Part shown: positions 5,633-8,038 of the stretch, piece by piece
How the letters are laid out: each line of letters opens with the position of its first letter
Numbering within the stretch: the first letter of the stretch is position 1
Assembly: GCA_005791685.1 (NCBI GenBank)
Contig: SXVG01000119.1
Location: 1 to 8,038, forward strand
Length of the DNA stretch: 8,038 bases
Direction of reading: 5' to 3'
Source of the DNA: Methylotenera sp.
GTDB lineage: Bacteria; Pseudomonadota; Gammaproteobacteria; Burkholderiales; Methylophilaceae
Position numbers and translations under genes: made by a program
The notes under the pieces: generated by a model
Told to the model about the DNA's origin: nothing
Database searches by the model: none
The model's input: only the letters and a program-made list of their open reading frames with translations

Positions 5633-5662
5633 CCTTGGTATAAGCCACAGATTCGAGACACT

Positions 5663-6475
5663 ATGCATCCCATGCTATCCAACGCAGTGAAAGCTGCCCG
5701 CCGTGCCGGTAACATCATCACCCGCGCATCCGAGGACATCGGCTCCCTTAAAATTCAAACCAAAACCTATAACGACTTTGTCACCGAAGTGGACAAAGCG
5801 GCTGAGCAAGCCATCATAGACACCTTAAAAGAGCTTTATCCTACCCACGGCTTTTTGGGTGAGGAGAGCGGCGAGTCTAACATTCAGTCCGACTTCGTAT
5901 GGATCATTGACCCCTTGGACGGCACCACCAATTTCTTACACGGCTTGCCACAATATTGCATCTCGATTGCCCTGCAAGAGCGCGGCGTCTTGACCCACGC
6001 AGTGATCTACGACCCTAACCGCAATGATCTTTTCACCGCCACCAAAGGCCGCGGCGCCTTTTTAAACGACAAGCGCATCCGCGTCACGCAGCGCAGCAAG
6101 TTGCAAGAATCCATCATCGGTAGCGGTTTCCCGTTCCGTGATTTCACCCATTTAGACACCTATTTGGCCATGCTTAAAGATATGATCAAAAAAACCACCG
6201 GCATCCGTCGCCCGGGTTCGGCGGCGCTGGACTTGGCTTACGTGGCGGTGGGCTGGTACGACGGTTTTTGGGAAATAGGCTTGTCCGCTTGGGACATTGC
6301 TGCCGGCGGCTTAATCGTGCAAGAAGCGGGCGGCATAGTAGGGGACTTTGAAGGCAACGAAGACTGGCTAAAAACAGGCAACATCGTCGCCGCCAACCCA
6401 AAAATATTTGGGCAAATGTTGCAAACCTTAGCGCCGCATTTAACCGCCGAGTTGAAAACGCAAAAGTCAGCTTAA
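5663..6475 (+). CDS. suhB: Inositol-1-monophosphatase family protein SuhB
   Basis: A Mg2+-dependent phosphatase-fold protein; in E. coli SuhB hydrolyses inositol monophosphate in vitro, but its main cell role is as a partner of the Nus complex on rRNA transcripts. The 270-residue length and the start MHPML match E. coli SuhB (267). Metal-site residues are all present: Glu67 and Glu68 in LGEES, Asp83 and Asp86 in IDPLDGTTNF, and Asp211 in SAWDIAAGG. GRGAFLND (129-136) and RRPGSAALDLAYVA (182-195) are also typical, so the catalytic site is intact. The ribosome site is weak (GAGA, 4 nt before the ATG), which would suit leader control of translation. The gene is divergent from the IHF-like gene and ends just before a palindrome cluster. 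A plain inositol phosphatase role cannot be excluded, but the N terminus and genomic place favour SuhB. Confidence 0.96.
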   Translation: MHPMLSNAVKAARRAGNIITRASEDIGSLKIQTKTYNDFVTEVDKAAEQAIIDTLKELYPTHGFLGEESGESNIQSDFVWIIDPLDGTTNFLHGLPQYCISIALQERGVLTHAVIYDPNRNDLFTATKGRGAFLNDKRIRVTQRSKLQESIIGSGFPFRDFTHLDTYLAMLKDMIKKTTGIRRPGSAALDLAYVAVGWYDGFWEIGLSAWDIAAGGLIVQEAGGIVGDFEGNEDWLKTGNIVAANPKIFGQMLQTLAPHLTAELKTQKSA

Positions 6476-6478
6476 GCC

Positions 6479-6496
6479 GTCGGGATAAATCCCGAC
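6479..6496. repeat. REP-like perfect palindrome directly after suhB
   Basis: GTCGGGATAAATCCCGAC has 8-bp perfect arms (7-bp stem with TAAA loop when folded) and starts 3 nt after the suhB stop. No T-run follows, so it is not a standard intrinsic terminator, though it could protect the mRNA 3' end. Its left half is repeated in inverse (TTATCCCGAC) at 6575-6584. GTCGGGAT-ATCCCGAC palindromes are a form I recall from many proteobacterial intergenic regions. Confidence 0.7.
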
Positions 6497-6530
6497 CTGT
6501 CTGTGCTTACTGTCAAGCGAACTGGAATAA

Positions 6531-6545
6531 GGCGATGCAATCGCC
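6531..6545. repeat. Small hairpin in the suhB 3' spacer
   Basis: GGCGATGCAATCGCC: 6-bp perfect arms around GCA, followed by TATATTATG. It could serve as a weak terminator for suhB or as part of the palindrome cluster from 6479 to 6584. Confidence 0.5.
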
Positions 6546-6559
6546 TATATTATGTGGGG

Positions 6560-6584
6560 AAGCCATAAGCTGGCTTATCCCGAC
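6560..6584. repeat. Palindrome and inverted copy of the REP-like half-site, overlapping a gene end
   Basis: AAGCCA/TGGCTT arms (6560-6565 and 6571-6576) overlap ATAAGC/GCTTAT arms, and TTATCCCGAC (6575-6584) is the exact inverse of GTCGGGATAA at 6479-6488. On the minus strand this last block codes the final Ser-Gly-stop of the nucleotidyltransferase-fold gene. Confidence 0.6.
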
Positions 6585-7585
6585 AAAGCCATCCTATCAA
6601 GTTGACCAAGTGCGGCTTGTACCACCTCTTTCGGGAAATAGCGAAGCTCGTCGGTATCCAGCGGATAATGTGGCAAATAGGTGCGAAGCAAATCCAACAC
6701 CATGCTAGCTTGATTTATATCCCGCTGCTTCTTGACGGGCTCTCGATCGTAACGGTTCGATAGCCATACCTTATGTATCATAAACGCACGCGGGTCGGAT
6801 ACTGGCATCATGACAGGCATGCCTTTTGCCGAAACGACTACCGATTCAATGCGCGGCGAATTGGCTAACCACTCAAGATTGGCTATTTCAACTAAAGCCA
6901 AATCGTTTTCACTCAGTGGGGCAGGTTTAATCGACATCATGCCGCGGTCTTGGGTGATGAAGTCAACCATAAATCCATCGCGATTGATGGCGCGAAATTG
7001 GTCTGCACGGCTAACCTCAAATGTGCTGTCGACTTTTTTTAATAAACCCAATAAGCCATGGCCATGAAATTTTTTAGCTAAAATTGACACTTGCTTGCGT
7101 GCGTCAAACAACAAATCGACATCGCCTGAGGCCAGTAAATCCATTTTAAGCGCCACTGCCGCCATCGACTCGTAGGCATATAACGCATGGGTACCCACCA
7201 CGCGTAGATCCGATAGCGCTTGAACTTGATCTAACTTTTGTAATATTTCAGCAATGACATGAGGCATGCGCCCCAATCGGGTGGCTTGATTAAGGCGAGC
7301 CTGAGACGTAAGCCTATCTTTGATGCCATCGTATTTAGCACGAGCAAGTTCCTTCCCGGCAAAAAACTCCCGATGTATACGCTCAGTTTCATCCGACCTC
7401 GGCCCCAGCGATCGGCCGTGGCCAGCATGATCGCTCAAGCGCACTAAGTAATCACGGCCCTTGACGGTTTTCCAATACATGCCAAAGCGGTAATCTTCAT
7501 GGCGCCACATCGCCTCGCGCCAAGCATGGTATAGCTGATCCGATTCGACCAAAAACAACCTCTGCTGATCTGATAATGGCTTCAT
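6575..7585 (-). CDS. Nucleotidyltransferase-fold protein, GSU2403-like
   Basis: A 336-residue protein. The centre has the layout of a nucleotidyltransferase fold: RVVGTHALYAYES (128-140), then SGDVDLLFDAR (153-163) with the paired metal-binding aspartates Asp155 and Asp157, and a possible third acid Asp208 in MVDFI. The C-terminal part carries DPRAFMIHKVWLSNR (264-278) and KKQRDINQASMVLDLL (285-300), a helical His/Arg/Lys pattern I associate with the GSU2403 family and, loosely, with AbiEii-type proteins. The N terminus (1-110) is helical and charged, with no domain I know. The function is not established; nucleotide transfer to RNA or protein is inferred from the fold only. GGAA lies 5 nt before the ATG. 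It is on the same strand as the MazF-like gene 179 nt upstream and converges with suhB. The last codons and stop come from a REP-like repeat, so the native C terminus may have been changed. Confidence 0.78.
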   Translation of the reverse strand: MKPLSDQQRLFLVESDQLYHAWREAMWRHEDYRFGMYWKTVKGRDYLVRLSDHAGHGRSLGPRSDETERIHREFFAGKELARAKYDGIKDRLTSQARLNQATRLGRMPHVIAEILQKLDQVQALSDLRVVGTHALYAYESMAAVALKMDLLASGDVDLLFDARKQVSILAKKFHGHGLLGLLKKVDSTFEVSRADQFRAINRDGFMVDFITQDRGMMSIKPAPLSENDLALVEIANLEWLANSPRIESVVVSAKGMPVMMPVSDPRAFMIHKVWLSNRYDREPVKKQRDINQASMVLDLLRTYLPHYPLDTDELRYFPKEVVQAALGQLDRMALSG

Positions 7586-7634
7586 AGGTTTCCATTGGAA
7601 ATGTTAAAAATCATAATTTACATGGAAGTTGTAT

Positions 7635-7663
7635 ATTATTCAACAATTTAAATATAGTGTAAA
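7635..7663 (-). promoter_or_regulatory. Candidate promoter of the nucleotidyltransferase-fold gene
   Basis: On the minus strand: -35 TTTACA (7658-7663), 17-nt spacer, -10 AATAAT (7635-7640), each 5 of 6 to consensus, in AT-rich DNA 50 nt before the ATG. Such matches are easy to find in AT-rich sequence, so confidence is low. Confidence 0.4.
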
Positions 7664-7711
7664 AGTGAATTTTATGGCTGGGATAAGCAAGGTTTGGTTT
7701 AAGTTGATGGA

Positions 7712-7771
7712 AAGTTAAGATGATTTAATCCCAGGGGTTGATGACAGTCACGCCATAGGCAGGCTTAACTT
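7712..7771. repeat. 8-bp inverted repeat after the MazF-like gene
   Basis: AAGTTAAG (7712-7719) is inverted as CTTAACTT (7764-7771), which covers the MazF-like stop codon. The 44-nt loop and AT-rich arms make it a weak terminator candidate at best. Confidence 0.3.
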
Positions 7772-8038
7772 AATTGAATGATTTGATTTAACAGCGCGCA
7801 AACTTGCATGAAAGCAGTGGCCTGCAATTGGCCCATGGGGTGTGGTTTTGCATCACGCACGCGCCAATCAAATGACTTTGGTTGATGGCAAAGAACATAG
7901 CTATTTTTACCTGCTTGCTTGCCTGAGGCTTGCCCCGTGGTTACAGCAAAAGGATTGCTGGCATTGTATGCTGCTGTCGTCATGGGCAATCCAATGACCA
8001 GCGAAGTTTTATCATTAAAGTTGCGCGGCGATAGCACC
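7765..8038 (-). CDS. MazF/PemK-family toxin, C-terminal 90 residues (5' end beyond window)
   Basis: The frame is open to the right edge, so roughly the first 25-30 residues, including the usual GDIW start and the conserved arginine, are missing. What is visible fits a MazF endoribonuclease of a type II toxin-antitoxin system: VLSPRNFNDKTSLVIGLPMTT, where LPMTT aligns with the PCTT of E. coli MazF and its catalytic threonine, then NPFAV, SYVLCHQPKSFDWR (46-59) aligning with the DQVKSIAWR region, and a C-terminal helix AFMQVCALLNQIIQL. The first in-window codon, GTG at 8037, is an internal valine and not a start. MazF toxins cleave single-stranded RNA at short sites; the cleavage site cannot be read from sequence. 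The antitoxin is expected upstream, off the window. Confidence 0.87.
   Translation of the reverse strand, partial: VLSPRNFNDKTSLVIGLPMTTAAYNASNPFAVTTGQASGKQAGKNSYVLCHQPKSFDWRVRDAKPHPMGQLQATAFMQVCALLNQIIQLS

Larger units (their letters stand above)
5285..5662. other. Divergent intergenic region between the IHF-like gene and suhB
   Basis: 378 nt without a gene. Near the IHF-like gene are two direct copies of GGCTGCTA (5294-5301 and 5305-5312) and a 6-bp hairpin AGTGAC/GTCACT (5320-5337) in its presumed leader. The centre (about 5385-5490) is strongly AT-rich, holds a 12-bp inverted repeat, and carries the candidate suhB promoter. A weaker candidate for the IHF-like gene overlaps it on the minus strand: TTGAAA (5472-5477), 17 nt, TATTAA (5449-5454). 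The right part is the presumed suhB leader with CAGACC/GGTCTG arms (5493-5498 and 5524-5529), a boxA-like site and a hairpin. TAAGCC occurs three times (5601, 5611, 5643). I found no small reading frame with a credible start and no RNA gene I recognise. Confidence 0.7.

Noticed and set aside
5285..5662. IHF binding site in the divergent region
   Set aside because: Several WATCA starts occur near 5430-5460 but none has the TTR part at the right spacing.
7765..8037. A complete 90-residue gene starting with GTG at 8037
   Set aside because: The GTG is the valine of an internal VLSPRNF motif of MazF-like proteins; the frame stays open to the window edge, so the gene is cut off.
1..8038. CRISPR array, tRNA, rRNA or intact insertion sequence
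   Set aside because: No evenly spaced repeats, no tRNA or rRNA signatures and no transposase reading frame were seen on either strand.

Overview
The window looks like chromosomal DNA of a betaproteobacterium with a moderate G+C content. A Nitrosomonadales or Methylophilales type is my best guess; this is inferred from gene order and protein style, not from a database match. The core is the order suhB / trmJ / cysE / iscR / second cysteine desulfurase / iscS. I recall this order from betaproteobacteria, where the ISC iron-sulfur operon sits beside the cysteine-biosynthesis gene cysE.

Left part (1-3298, all on the minus strand): cysE (serine O-acetyltransferase), then iscR (Fe-S sensing repressor), then two cysteine desulfurases in tandem. 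The first is a NifS/IscS-like paralogue that starts 3 nt after iscR. The second is iscS proper, whose 3' end runs off the left edge. A strong promoter with an IscR type-1 operator (22 of 25 consensus positions) lies between cysE and iscR. The cluster joins cysteine supply, sulfur mobilisation and feedback control by Fe-S status.

Middle part (3299-5284, minus strand): an intergenic palindromic element with 25-nt inverted arms and a TCTCTGTG repeat lies between cysE and trmJ (tRNA 2'-O-methyltransferase). Upstream of trmJ are two genes that may form a small operon: an IHF-beta-like DNA-bending protein, and an orphan regulator with an N-terminal MerR/excisionase-type helix-turn-helix and a C-terminal receiver domain.

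Right-centre (5285-6475): a 378-nt AT-rich divergent region and then suhB on the plus strand. The suhB leader is long and carries a boxA-like sequence followed by a hairpin. This is notable because SuhB is itself a partner of the Nus antitermination complex, which acts through boxA.

Right end (6476-8038): this part looks like accessory DNA. REP-like palindromes follow suhB, and one of them supplies the stop codon of the next gene. That gene, on the minus strand, encodes a nucleotidyltransferase-fold protein of the GSU2403 type. Beyond it lies the 3' part of a MazF/PemK-family toxin gene that continues past the right edge. I see no tRNA, rRNA, CRISPR array or intact insertion sequence. The least described items are the IHF-like plus HTH-receiver pair, the boxA-bearing suhB leader and the palindromic elements.
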